DNA from: Pipra filicauda
Lineage: Eukaryota; Chordata; Aves; Passeriformes; Pipridae
DNA: 64,000 nucleotides
Reading direction: 5' to 3'
NCBI RefSeq assembly: GCF_003945595.2
Contig: NW_024104403.1
Coordinates: 558,001-622,000, forward strand
The notes beneath the pieces were generated by a model, which was not told the DNA's origin, ran no database searches, and saw nothing but the letters and a program-made list of their open reading frames with translations. Every line of letters starts with the position of its first letter. Position 1 is the first letter of the stretch. Below are positions 48,301 to 62,408 of this stretch, one piece after another. A program made the translations under genes and the position numbers.

Positions 48301-51300
48301 CTAAGTGCACAGAAAATTGTACAAATAAACATGTGCAAATTTAGCAAGTTCACTGTACATATATCTGTGGTACACTAAATGTCTAAAGACTTCTAAAAGA
48401 CCTTTCTGATTTCATCGGTTCACAGAGAATCATAATCTAGCATAATGACATTCTTAATATTTGTTTTCTAGATGACATTCATAAATGCTTCAAAAATAAC
48501 ACCTGTTTAATACATCTAGCAACAGAAAGATGGTAGCACTTCTACCTGTCTTGCAGAAGAATATAAAGAAATCACTTTTAGTAATTAAGATTACTAAATC
48601 ACCTAGAAACCCCTGGAAAATAAAAATTTCTTGACTCTTTTATTTCTCAGTTGCAAACCAACATTTCCAAGGCATCTATTTTCAGAATAATGACCAGAAA
48701 ACTGATAACAACTCTGAGGAAAAAAAAACAAATTCATTACAGTACCACTAAAGCTATTCTGTATAGTATTTTATTGTATTTCTATGGCTTGTGTATTTTA
48801 TCACTACTTAAAAAAAATGTACGGATTATCCTTTACATAGAATTAACTATCAAAGGAATCATTACTATTACAGTAATTAAGAACGTTTGTGTTAATTTCC
48901 AAGATATCTGACTGTCAATGGTTTAAAAAAAACTTCTGTTTCATCATTTTATTTCTGATGGGTAAGACAGATAAGACACCACTGACTACAGGCCTAATTC
49001 CTGTCTTTAACGCTCACCTTGTATAGTATAACACCTCTTTACATTACTTTAAGGACTAAACAGAGAGAGTACAGAGAAATAAGTTTGGAACAATCCAGGT
49101 TAGAAGCTACATCAGATTATTGCAAAGGGATGAAACTGAGATGTGCAAGATGCATTGGGAATGTTGATTTGCAACTGAGAAGTAAAAGATCCAAGCACCT
49201 CAGGCAACAAAGAGCTATACAGAAAATACCTTGTACTGGCCACATGGAGACCAAAATAGAAAGTCAAGTCCAAAATGAAACACAAGATGCTCTTGTTAGG
49301 TAATGCAGAATTACCTATATTTTAGTAAGACTGACAATAAGATCAATAGCGCTTTGGTAACTTGGAAAATTATTTTCTACTTACCCAGACACCTTATAGG
49401 TTATGGGTAAAGTGCTCCAGTGTGCTCATAGTCATCCTGGCACCATATATGTACCATATTCTGACTTCAAATTGTCGGCACCTCTAGCACAGAGGGTACC
49501 ACTGAAATTAGCCACATTTCCTTTTCACTTTGTTACCAAAACTCTTGAGATGTGAGTAGCTTCAACTCCAGCCAACTGTCTTACCCAAGACTCTCACAGA
49601 AATATAAGTAGACATTTAACTTTCAAAGACTCCAGACTGTGCTTTATCTTCTGTGCTGTTTTTTGAAGTTTTGAGATCATCTGTTTTATATAATGTAACT
49701 GCAAAAATATTGCCTCTGAGTTAGCTCTGCAATAATTCACTCTTGGTACAGCAATGATTGAGTAAACAGAAACTTCTACCAGAGGCATTCTTTTCTATTA
49801 TTTATTGTAATATTTTTCATAATTTAATGAGAAAAAATTTAAAAGCAATATTTTTATTCTTTCATGTTAAATTAATTTACAGTGCTACAAGCCATAATGA
49901 AAACAGAGAAATCATCAGCAAAACAGCATGCTAATAAAGACAGATTTCTACAATGTTTTTTAACTAAACTCATAAAATAATTTTTTTCTATTTCTGTCAG
50001 GTCCATTTTGCCTCTATTTGTTCCCAAGTATTGAGACATGCAGTGAAAATTATATAACAATGAAAAAGCAGAAACTACATATGAACAAAGAAATTGAGAA
50101 TGAAAAATTTTATTTTAAGCAAATCTGATTTTTATTAATGTATATTCCAAATATCTGCCCCCATCTAATGTGGAAAATGCCAACTTCCAGTCTGATGCTG
50201 TAAAGATCTTAGAAAAAAAAGTATAAAAAATATTTAAATTAAGTAAACCATTCTCAAAATTGAAATAAAATAAATAAAATAATTAAAAAATCCCCATAGC
50301 TTTATCTCCTTTTCCTCCATCTCACCCACACATCTGGTGCAGACTCCCTACCCTGAGTCAGTTGCAATAAGTGTTGACAATCTGTAAAATTCCTTTTGCT
50401 ATGAACAGGACTGGAGTCTCCCAGGATTAGGTTTAGTGCAAGGCATTCATAGCAGTGGAAATATAACTGCAGCTGCAAGTTTGCCCTAAGGACAACAGGT
50501 ATTTCTTCTTTTGTGCCCTGATCACAGAACAGGATTAAAACTGGTGAGGATCCTGTTTTTACCTGAGGCAGCATGAGCCCAGCAAAACCCAGGTGTATAA
50601 CATGTATGTTCTATATCTAACAGGAAACACAAAATAATGAAATAACAAGCTGTCATGGAATAGCTCCCATTGCAGAAATAACATTCCTTGGCATTATTTT
50701 CCAGGTGTTGCCAACCCTCCGAGGTATTCCATGTCCCATAAATTAAAGGTTGAAATAAAATTACTAATTTTATTTTTTAAAGCAAATCAACAAGTTGGGA
50801 TTTAAACACTACTGCAACTCTTACGAGGCATGGAATTATGATATTACAGTTAAAAAATTTAAAAAAAAAGAGATGATCTGTTGAGGTTAATGCACTGTTG
50901 TGTCTGAAATAGGTGTAACATAAGTGAGAACAGGTTTATTCCGTAGCTTTGATCTCACAGCTTCCAGCAGATTTCCATGTTATGGGAAGAAAGGATTTGC
51001 CACTTCATTTATAGATCAGGGAAATAGACTTGGATATAACCAGTACAAAAAAAAAGCAGGACAACTCTAAGCTTTCCCCAGCAAAAGACCTTTGAAGTTC
51101 AACAATGAATTTAAGTGACTCAATCTTTTGGGTTTTGTACTTAGTCCTCTAGAAAGTGTGCCTTGCTATTATTTTTTGTTGCACTATGAAGTAGTTGCAG
51201 GAAAAAAAGTAATGAAAATTGTGTCCAACATAGCAGACTGAGTTAGAAATTAAAATTAATAGTATAGACAATGTATGGTATTTCCATAGAGGATATAATT

Positions 51301-53191
51301 TATATTTTTAATCTGCTTAGTTACTAGTTGGTGGTCACGTTTGCTCTGTTGGCAAAGTTCCCCTAAAAAACTGTAATATTTGATTTCAGAAATTAAAACT
51401 CCGGCATTAATAAAGAGAATTCTCAGGGTCTCTTCTTAGGGTTAATTCATTTATTTGACAACAAATTATCAGTATAACCAGACAGAAGATCTTTTTGACA
51501 GATACAAATTTTTCAATCAAGTTGCTATAAACTATAAAGATTTCTAACATGAAAAAAATTACACAAAGTAAGAAAATAAAAATGTTCGCCTTCAGAACTG
51601 CTTATTATGCCTGCTTCTTGGTGCTTATGGCCTCTTTTAGTTTTGCATTATTTTTTCAACTATACATACAGTATAGAATTGAAGACATTTAATTTAAACC
51701 AACTCCAGACATTTTCTCTCAGATACCAACACCTCTGGTGACTCTTAGTGTGTCACACTAAATCCATTTTAAATAACCAGATGATAAGCAAGCTATTATT
51801 TTCTCTGCTATATTTGTTCATAAATACTGTCTTCTGCTTTAGATGCACAATACGGCCAGTTGAAAGCTGCTAATTTATCAAGGCAAAAATGAACAGTTAA
51901 ATTTCAGATGTCTCCTTCCATTCCTCCAGCCTCTTTCAGCTCCACTCTGATTCAGCAGAGTTATTCCACACAAAACGATAATGCAAAAACCTACTGTTAT
52001 TTTGGCCACTTCAACCCAAACTTTAAATCACAAAGGGCCCTGGATTAGCATATCTAAACCAGAAATCACACACACTTGCAGGTAAACTGCTAAACTTCTG
52101 AAAAACAGCAGAACCCTAAAAAGACCCCTCCTCATTTGGGTAAAATACCTAACAGAAAAGCCACAAGATACAGTAAACACAGAAGCAGAGAGGAGAGAAC
52201 AAGGATTCCGGAAGTCTGAAGAAAATGAGCATCCTGCCTCTTTCACATACCTGCAGATAAAGAGATCTGCCTTTTGCATGCACAGGGTAGCAGACACTGC
52301 CCACTATATTTTCATTTTTGAGGCCCGTTTTCCTCATTTTTTAGTACTAAGAAAAACTATTTCCTTGGGGTCAGTGATGGACTGCTACCAAAGACAGCTG
52401 ATGGACTACAGAAACAGAAAGCCAGCGGATGTCCACGCTCTGGTGTGGGCTCTCTTCACCCTGCTCCCTCCCCTCGGAAGCAGCAGCCATCCTGCATGCA
52501 GCAGAATTGCACAAAAGGACTCATGAGCAAAATCTGACTGACTGTATTAGCCATGGAGTAGTTTCATAGCTGTGCTCATTCAGATGTCCTGACAACTACA
52601 ACAGCTGAACTGAATCAGCTGAACCTCTTTCTGCAACAGCGAGAATGGTGTAAAGCAGCCAAAATCCTTTCCCTAGGTGAACAACTATTCAGTTTCAAGG
52701 ACATTTTAAATGGAAAGGAAACACAAAGTACAGAAAGCATTAACACCTTTCCCACCTGGTGACAACGAAGAGGCAAGACAAGCCAGAACAACATCAGGCA
52801 TAAACACTTCTCAGCAAAGCAGAGAAAAAACAAACAAATATCACTGCACTCAACACTTACGAGACATTCATGTGGACGGTGGGGGTCAGCAGAATATACA
52901 GCTTAAAACCTGGAGTGATCTGGCAGAAGAAACTTTCTATACATATTTTCACAAAGCTTCATAGTTACCTATGATTAAATTCATGGCCATCACTTGAGGG
53001 AAAAGTGACCTCAGCAGTCTGAGTTTACATCTTGGTTCTCTTCACTCGCCTCATGGGTAATTGCATGATTTAGAAATATACCGAGTGGTAGGACCTACAT
53101 GAAACTATAAGCTCTTTAACCTGTTTTAGGCAAAAGACCACCAAATAAAGAAGTGAAAAAACCAACAAAAAGCCCACTGGGTTTACATGCT

Positions 53192-53206
53192 TGAGAGAGA
53201 GAGAGA
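53192..53206. repeat. GA dinucleotide run
   Basis: About seven GA units in intron 55. Confidence 0.85.
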
Positions 53207-56200
53207 TCACACAAATTTTATATGAAGTTTAGGCAGCTAGTGTAGCCAGTAAGTTATTTAGCTACTCTTCTTAGGTTGTCTCTAAGTCAGAGGAGAGGAA
53301 TATGCTTCTGCGGAAGGCAAATAGTCCCAGCTCAGCTGGACTAAACTGCCCTCTGGAAGTGCATCTCTCTTATCCTTATCTATGCAGAACCAGAAAGACA
53401 AGTTGTTGCAACCAAGCTGAGCTGCGTGGCAAAAACTCCTGCAGCAAAACACCTGCAGAAACACCTCTTGGACATTTTTTCATGGTGGAAGGAGCTACAA
53501 ACACAGCTGCTCTTGCATTTCTAGGGAGATGAAGATAATGGGATAACTACATTTGGCCAGCTGCATAACTGTCTAGATTTCATCAGCTCTTAAGAGGAGT
53601 TTAAACAGCTCACACACCACTGATACTTTGAAGTAGGTGTTAGAAGTCAACTCTTCATTACCTGCAGTATTCCAGTAAGAACAGATGGCAGATATACAAC
53701 AAACTGATTAAATGGCCTCTAAAAATGTAAAGGTTGACAAAACACGGGAGAGATGACAATACTGTATTTCTATAATCTGGTTACTCAGCAGACAACAACT
53801 GATACCCGAATACAAAGAGCAGAGCTTGTAGCTGTTTGCACCAGCATTTACATCCTGCTGACTTCACCTATAGAAAATTCACAGATAATAAGGTTATTTA
53901 AAAAAAAAAACATAGCCCACAAGGTGAACTAGTTATCTTAAACTGTATAAGCCTAAAACCACAAGAGAATATATGTGAAGGATAAGAGAATAGATATATA
54001 AATATAATACATATAACAGAAGAACCAATATAATAGAATTTATGTGAGCCTACATCTGATTTCCAATGCCATAGGCTATAAGTAAGGTCATTCAATCTCA
54101 TATGAAGCAGCTCAATACTGTTATATTAGGGTACTTGGTAGGCATCATAACATCAGATGATTCCCCCCACACATAAAAAGATACATAAAATTAAGAACTG
54201 ACAACACAAAAATAAGAATGATAAACCCTAGAAAGACTACCGATGCACACTTAAGTAGCTATATATTTTCAATACAATATTAGACCTCTGTAAATGCAAT
54301 TATTATACTAATCATTTCAGGGAAGATAAGCCCAAATCTAGTTAAAATTTACTGAGACAAAATGTAGTAAAACTATGATAAGTAACTGTAATTTAAGGTT
54401 GGATTTCTTGAATTCTCAAACAACATACATTTTCAGCAAATGGAAAATGCCAAACACCAGTTTAGAATCTCTTTGCACTGCCACAAAGGAGGGCAAAGAT
54501 CCTCCTCCAGAAAGTTACTAATGTTATCAGTGATAACAAGTGTAAAACCCACTGGAATCATTGCAAAACAGACTGAGATAATAATTTTGTACTACTAAAC
54601 AAAAAAATTGTATTTTTTTCATATGTGGGATAAATGGCAGTTTATGTGGTGAAAATCAGTAAACTGAAAGCATGTCCTCAAGAGAAAACGTGGAAAATGA
54701 AATGGTATCCAGTGAAAATAAAAGATTTCAAATGAAAAATGGGGCACACAAGGATAAATGCACATGTGGAACTTTGTACTGACAGAAGAGATTCAATTTC
54801 TTGTCAGCAGTTGAAAGAAAGGAAGTCTACATTTCTGACAGAAAATGAAACGGGGCATTTACTTGGTGATGATACAGACAAAGTTATTTTTGTCAAACAT
54901 GCTGTCAGTTTAGATAGTGGGAGTTGCTATAGTATTCAACTGCTGCACAGTGCATAATACAGAATAGCTAGTATTGTGAAAAAGTGTAGATTCATATGCA
55001 GAAAACCTGTGCCATGGCAGCTATATATTCATAAAAAGAAAGAGTTTGAAGCATTTCTTAGAAGACAACTATTTTTTTCAGTACAGTCTAAAATCTTTCA
55101 CAAAACCAGTGTAACTTGTTCCTGAATATGGTTTGTGCTTCTATTTTATTCCTTATTTGTATTCTTGTAAGTCATTGACTTCTTACATATTCAGGAAGAT
55201 ATCTGACCTAAGTCAAAATTAATACTTTTCCTCAGTCATGCACTATATAATTTATCCTTTTTATATTAACATGGTTATAATCACAATACAAGCATTTTTT
55301 CTTTTTACCAGCCTTGGGAAAATACACATCTGGTCTCACTAATGAAAAATTATGAGTTCCTCAGCCATGTGTTTTGAACAATCTGGTATGAGGCATAATT
55401 GCAAAAGGCACGGATACCCTTTTAAACTCATCATCAGAATATATTAAAAGCTACCACTGGGTTTTTGCAAACAGTTTTTACCGATTGTTCATTTTTCAAA
55501 AAAATATGCTATGAACAATAAAAAGTAAATAGAAAAGCTAAGTTGGAGATTAGATTGTACTAGTAAATACTGATGGTCACAGGAAGATCAATTGGTGGAA
55601 GTCTTCAAATTTTTGGTAACCACTCAGTCTAATTCCTATCACTTCAAACTGATAGGCTACAGTGAAATATGACACATACTTAGAAAGATTATGAGAAAGT
55701 CCATTCATCCACTTCTTCGGATGTATGAGAGCCTGTTTTAGAAAAGCCTACACCAAGAGCAATAAGGTATCCTACGGAAATTATAGGGTCAGGAGAAAAT
55801 GTAGGAATTGGAACCCACTCAGGAATAATGCCAAACCATCTTATCCCTTCTATTCCATTTCTATTTGCAATTTTGCAAGTTCTCCTCTACTAATCTCACT
55901 CCATAAAACAGAACCTCACAATTAATGCTACAAAAGTTTTTCGCATCTAATCTGTTTGAAAATCAGTGTTTAAAGATGGTAGGATTTGAATGCTGATCTG
56001 CAAATGAAAACTCAGGACCATCCCTCTGGTGTGCTCAATAAACTTTTACAGAGGAAATATATAAATCAGCCAAGTGGTCATATACTAGGCTACTTAGCAC
56101 ATTTGAAAAATGAGATTTTTTTTCTACCTTGATTATGAGAACATATGCAGATGAGAAATTAAAGGAAGGAATTTATCTTCTTATTTGAAAACACCCACTT

Positions 56201-57073
56201 TATATGAGAGAATTCTGACAGTTGAGACTGTTTATCTTCATGAGAATATGTTTTGAGCACTTACACCTCACTCTAGTAAAAAAGTACTAGATCACTTGAT
56301 AAAACAAGCCTTTTACCTTTTAAAAGAAAATTAACACTGATTAGAGGTTTGTTCTAAGTTCAGAAACAGGGATGGTAGAAGCAGAATACATATTAATGTA
56401 TTCACTCCTAGATAAGCTGCAGCAGCAATACATTTCTGGTTTTAAGATAAAGACCATCCAAACTAAACTAACAAAATATTTGACAAAACGCAGCAATATC
56501 TACCTGTCTGCTTTATTGCTGATTTCTGACCACTTCTCTTTGATATCCAGATAAGATTAACAGCTGTAGTATTGCCTGCCCCACTGAGAATCAGCACCTG
56601 AACCTTCCTGTCAAAGTATTCAGTATCTGACACTTGCTGTTAACAACAAACATTATTCCCCTTCCTCATGACTACTAATTACAATACTGATATGTTCTTG
56701 ACCGAATGTTTTCAAAGCAATACTATCCAATATTTAAAAAAATCCACTCTGACAAAAAAGATTTCACTCTGAGATACTATCTTGCCCGGTCTCAGATGAT
56801 GCTGTAATAGCATTTGTATTGCAGTTTAAGATTTTGGAATTTCTCTTCTATTACTCTGTGGAGTAAGAGGGTTCTGACAGTTGCTATTCCATTACAGGTA
56901 CTATGGAACAGATTTTATTTTAGAATTGGCAACATAGTATAGTTAGTATAAAAGTAGTTACTTAGTATAAAAGACAAATCTGGAGAATTAAGCATCAAAA
57001 AATAGGTGAAGGAAGAAGATTATACATTATTTTTAAAGCTTTCAGAGAACAATTTTAAGCAGAAGTGACCGAG

Positions 57074-57112
57074 AAAGTGTTTCAGAATGAAGAGTGACAA
57101 AGTGTTTCAGAA
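57074..57112. repeat. 25 bp period imperfect tandem doublet
   Basis: AAAGTGTTTCAGAA occurs twice at a spacing of 25 bp, with similar GAGTGAC-like text between the copies. Confidence 0.7.
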
Positions 57113-57282
57113 CAGAGAATGAAAGTACTTGAAAATTAATTACTATTAAATATTTTTTAGTAAAATCAATTGAAATGAGCAAGAATATTACAGATACTTT
57201 CTCTCTTTCCTGTTAGTCAGACTGGTCATCTAATCCATACATCATGTCACAAAATTAACTGTGCTGGGCAATTAGATATAAA

Positions 57283-57768
57283 TTATTTCACAGACACTTC
57301 TTGAACTCTGTCAGGCTTGGTGCTGTGACCACTTCCCTGGGGAGCCTGTTCCAGTGCCCAACCACCTTCTCGGTGGAAAACCTTTTTCTAATACCCAACC
57401 TAAACCTCTTCAGGCCATTCCCTTGGGTCCTGTCACCGGTCCCCACAGAGAAGAGATCAGCGTCTGCCACTCCTCTTCCCCTCACAAGGAAGTTGTAACT
57501 GCAGTGAGATCTCCCTTCAGTCTCCTCCAGGCTGAACAGACCAAGCCACCTCAGCTGCTCCTCATCCAGCTTCCCCTCAAGGCCCTTCACCGTCTTCATT
57601 GCCCTCCTTTGGACACTCTCCAACAGGTTAATATCCTTCTTATTTTGTGGTGCCCACAACTGCACAAAATATTCAAGGTGAGGCCACACCAGAGCAGAGC
57701 AGAGCGGAGCAATCCCCTCCCCAGCCCAGCCAGTGATGCTTTGCCTGATGGTCCTCCTGGCTGCAGTA
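57283..57768 (-). mobile_element. CR1 LINE fragment (RT C-terminus), 3' truncated
   Basis: The minus-strand frame at 57288-57689 reads MWPHLEYFVQLWAPQNKKDI, NLLESVQRRAMKTVKGLEGK, LRWLGLFSLEETEGR and VVGHWNRLPREVVTAPSLTE. This is the C-terminal part of CR1 ORF2 reverse transcriptase. The open frame ends at the left edge of the copy; the last part of ORF2 and the 3' UTR with its tail are missing. To the right, similarity stops near 57768. The long plus-strand frame at 57354-57911 is the antisense of this element. Confidence 0.9.
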
Positions 57769-58491
57769 AAGTTGGAAACAATTTTTTATCTCTCAAAGAA
57801 CCTATTCTGCTACATAATCAAGAAGTGTCAGGAATATGTATCTACCTCAGTTTCTTACTACTGAAAAAAACCAGCTGCCTGGACACCTTGAAAACAAGTG
57901 AGCACCTTTGAAGTACTGATAGAAATAGAAGAGACAAGAGTACCTTGCCTGCTGTTCATGTCTCTTGTCTTAGATAAAAACATCACTGTGAGAAAATAAT
58001 AGTGCTGCTCATACTATATTAAGTATATATTAAGGCAATGCATATTTTCCATATTATTAGCGGCAAAACTCCTACATCTAATTGAAAACTACTTAGGTCA
58101 TAGTGAGAAGGAAGGTGGTAATAAAAATAAATCTGCTATGTATTTCATGCCTAAGTATTAACTTTGCTTTATTTATCATATCCTGTCATACTTTCAGTCA
58201 GCCTACACTGACTACTACTACCAATAATTCATCAGTCATCATAGATTATTTCAGATACATTTGGTAACCTGTGTATATAGTATAGAAGCATTCTCCAGTT
58301 AATATTTAACTAGGTGTCACATGCAGTATTCTTTGTCAAAAAACTGTGATTATATTCATTTGCAGTCTTAATATTAATTGATTTCATTTACAAAATAATA
58401 GGATAAATCCATATTAATCTAATGTTACATAAACTGTACAAACTGTCACATACAATCATTGCTAAAAAGACAGACCAGAAGAGTACTCCTT

Positions 58492-59985
58492 AGAATCATG
58501 GAGTTCTTAAGGTTGGAAAAGACCTCTAAGACAATCAAGTTCAACCATTAACCTAGGACCACCAATTTCACCTCTACATCGTGTCCCTAAGTGACAGGGA
58601 TCCAGGAATTTTGACTCAACTACTTCCCTGGGAAGTCAGTGCTTGTTCCAAAGCTTGACAACCTTTTCTGTGAGAAAATTTTTCCTGATACCCAATCTAA
58701 ACTTCCCCAGGCACACCTTGAAGACATTTCCTCTTGGACAAAGAGACCAACTCCCATCTCACTACAACTTCCTTTCCAGTAGATACAGAGAGTGATAAGG
58801 TCTCTCCTGAGCCTCCTTTTCTCTAGGCTGAACAACACGAGTTCCCTCTGCTGCTCCTTATAGGACTTGTGCTCCAGATCCTTCACCAGCTCCACTGCCC
58901 TTCTCTGGATACACTCCAGCACCTCAGTGTTTTTCTTGAAGCAAGGGGCCCAAAACTGAACCCAGGATTCGAGGTGTGGCCTCACCAGTGCCCAGTACAG
59001 GGGAAAAATCACTGCCTTGGTCCTGCTGAGCACATGATTTCTGATACGAGCCTGGGCACACTGCTGGCTCATGTTCAGCTGGCTGTTGAGCAGCACCCTC
59101 AGGTCACTTTCCAGACACAATTGCCTCAGCCTGGAGCACTGCCTGGACCAAAGTGGAGGACCCAGGAGGTCCTGTTGAATCTCATACCACAGGCCTTGGC
59201 CCATCAATGAGAACATGAGAACAAGGGTTAGTGATTGTGAGACTTCTCCCATCTGTTTATAGAATATTTCATCTTCCTCTTCATCCTGGATGGGAGGTCT
59301 ATAATAGACTCTCACCAGGATATCTGCCTTGTTGACCTTCCCCCGATTCTTACCCATAAACCCCTAACCCTACTATTGTCACCATCATCAAGCTCTGGAC
59401 AGGCAAACCACTCCCTACCATACAGGGCTGCCCCATCGCCTCCCCTTCCTTGTCTGTCCCTTGTGAAGAGTTTATGGCCATCCATTGCAGCACTACAGTT
59501 GTGCAAGTCATTCCACCATATCTCTGTGATGTCATAGTTTTCCAGCTGCACAATGGATTCCAGCTCCTCCTGTTTGTTGCCCATGCTTCGGTGTAGGTGG
59601 ACTTCAGGTTGTTGATCCCGCCACATTTTTGGGGGGAGAACCCACTAATTCCTACATGACCATTCTCATGGTGCTTCCATTGTGTCTAACACATCAATAA
59701 CTCCTGCATCTTTGCAGCCACACGGATCTCCATCTCCCACCTCCACTGAGATGTCAGACCAAAAGTCCTCACCAGCACACCATCCCTCAAACACTGGCAT
59801 GCTGTCCCCAGGTTTATCTCCAGTGAGCCTGGTTCTAAACCTTTCTCCCCTCAAATTCAGTTTAAAACTCTTCACTAAACCCTGATAACTTCTGTGCAAA
59901 GATCCTTTTACCCCTTTGAGACAGGTGTATCCCATCTGTCACCAGCAGGCTCAGTGCCATGTAAACTGACCCATAATTATAATTA
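58492..59985 (-). mobile_element. CR1 LINE copy with large internal deletion
   Basis: Read on the minus strand from high to low coordinates, the copy contains: the end of ORF1 (TDGIHLSQRGKRIFAQKLSG in one frame near 59930); the start of the ORF2 endonuclease (SMGNKQEELES, then MDGHKLFTRDRQGRGGDG near 59430-59590, then [20 protein letters not shown] near 59270); then directly the RT C-terminus ([53 protein letters not shown]); then the 3' UTR ending near 58492 in a degenerate ATGATTCTAAG tail. The junction between endonuclease and RT lies at about 59208. Most of ORF2 is missing there. Frameshifts are present, so the copy is inactive. It is in sense orientation with DMD. Confidence 0.88.
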
Positions 59986-62194
59986 ACACAGCTGAGAGTT
60001 CATATCATTAGAAGTATGAAAGCAGAAAGTAAAGTTAATTGTTTTCATCTCCCTCATACGGTTACTTATGAAACCAGGCCTCATGAGGACACATGATGTA
60101 TTTCAACGAGACAATACAAAGCAGCACATAATTACACAACTCCTTGGAGTAACGGGTTTGTATCCTTGAAAATTCTCCAGAAAGTATTCCAACTGTGTGA
60201 ATCGCCTCAACTATTACATTGCTGTCAGTTCAGACAAATGATGCATGCAAATACATCCTTATACAAACAGTGTGTTTCTAATGCCACATTTTAATATAAT
60301 TACATCATGAGGTAATTAGAATGTGCAGTTATATAAGTCTCACCTTTCTCCTGCTACTGAATGAACTGCTAACTACAAGGGAAAGATTAATCTTTATTAG
60401 TGATGTTTGAGTTAATGATTTCTGAACATGAAAAGAAAAACAAATGCCTAAAAATGGGAGATTTTCCTTGACAAGAAACTTCTGCTCTGTAAAAAGTTTC
60501 TGTACAGTAAGTCATTATTTTTCTAATCATTTAAAAAAATAAAATAAAGTTTGAGAGTGTAAAGCAGAAAACTGCTGGGTCATGAAAGGTGAGATAAGCA
60601 TCTGTACTGACAAGGATATAAAACTACTAGCGAATTCAGAAATTTACGTTTTTCATTATTTCTGTAGAGAATTATTTATCAAAACACTGCTTTATACTTA
60701 GTGCCTAAAAATATCAGATCAAAACAGAATTTTAACATTTCAGGACTCCTAATGACTATTTTCACATTATCCAAGTCTACGCAACTTCATAGAGAGCAAC
60801 ATAGAGACTGCAGATCTAAGTCCTTATGCCATATTTGACCATAACTTCTATGAATGCTATAAACCCAGGGAGTCAAAGTTTCCATCAAAAGATTTATGAG
60901 ACAGTGATCTTTAATCAGAAACCACCTTCTAGGATCTGGATTCAGCCTGGCTGATGAGATATTAAGAAAAAAAGAAAATGACGTATGAAAAGTGGTTTGG
61001 AACTCTAATCTGAACTGAAAGCATTTAGGATCTTTTTTATGCCGGGACAAGGCTTGTGGTTAGCACCCACATACACTGGGTGTTAAAAAAATATATTAAG
61101 GATATAAACTGAATGTTCATGTATATGAATGTGTCAGTGAGTTTCTTGGAATACAAGACATTGCCTGATGTGTTATGTAGGGTAAGTGTATTTCTCGCCC
61201 ACAAGAGGGAGGAACAAAAGAGACTTATCAAACTGGGGCTGATTGTATAGATTAGTGAGCAATAACCCCTTTCCACAAAGTACATAAATGCATATTTCTG
61301 AGACTTTTGTGACTTATTAAAGCTCTTTTTTGTTTGAATCTTTTATATGCATAAGTTGTGTGCAAACTCCACACTTATGTCATGTTCTTGCTTTTCATCC
61401 TTATGCATCAAAGTGAATTGTAAGAGAGAACTCTTACAAGCAGAGTACGAAGCCCGGAAGAACTGATGCAGCAATACCTAAGGAACAGATGAAAAGCCAT
61501 AAACTCTTTCCTGGCCACACAGCTGACATAATAAAATTGTTCTATTAACAGAATCGTGCTCCATTATCCAGTTTTGTAGCAACACAGATAGGCAATATTT
61601 CCCTATCAGGAAACTGTACCTGTTTGGACAAAAAGCTTTCACAATAAAGACTACTGATATGGAACACTGTGTTATGACTACTGTAAATATTACCCATCAT
61701 AATAAATTAATTTATTTTACAGCTAAGCACTCTGTACCTATTGAATAAATTTACTTTTTTTTCTTTTGAATAATTTTCTTATGTAATTTAAATTATATCA
61801 CTTAAATGAAAAAATTCATATAAGAAGAATAGTGCAACTTAAATTCAGAAACACATAGGGGCTTTGGTATATTACTACAAAGTCAAATTAGCATAAAAAG
61901 AGAGCTCAGTATCAAAAGTATGGTTCAGACTTCATTTTTGTACAGTGCAACAATTGTGCAACAGAGTATCATATAATGGAATCTAGTACCAGTTCAGTAA
62001 ATAGTTAAAATCATGTATTAATACAGTAGTGCCAAAAGAAGTATTTCCATCCAATGTACTTACTCAACATAATCACTTATAACTAAACTTTTCACAGTAT
62101 GTTTTTCATAAATAAATTCAGGCATAGATGATCCAGTGCCTGCAATTTCCAGTTTTGAACTTTCTGTCAACAGGAAAGTCATGCACTATGAAGG

Positions 62195-62408
62195 AATACC
62201 AGAAATTTCTTCATCAAAAAGGTTGTTGAGCATTGGAATGGGCTGCCCAAGGAAGTAGCGGAGTCGTCATCCCTGGAGGTATTTAAAAGACAAGTATATG
62301 TGGCACTTGAGGACACGGTTTAGTGCTGGGCTTGGCAGTGCTGGGTTAATGGTTGGACTTGATCATCTTAAAGGTCTTTTCCAGCTAAACTATTCTATGA
62401 TTATATGA
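62195..62408 (+). mobile_element. CR1 LINE 3' end
   Basis: The text runs TTGTTGAGCATTGGAATGGG, CTGCCCAAGGAAGTAGCGGA, then GGCTTGGCAGTGCTGGGTTA and TGGTTGGACTTGATCATCTT, and ends CTATTCTATGATTATATGA. This is the standard avian CR1 3' end with its tail of short repeats. The copy is 5' truncated to about 210 bp and is antisense to DMD. Confidence 0.92.

Noticed and set aside
57354..57911. 185-codon plus-strand open frame
   Set aside because: It is the antisense of a CR1 reverse-transcriptase fragment whose sense frame is on the minus strand; no independent protein similarity is seen.
58869..59210. 113-codon plus-strand open frame
   Set aside because: It is antisense to the CR1 RT C-terminal region.
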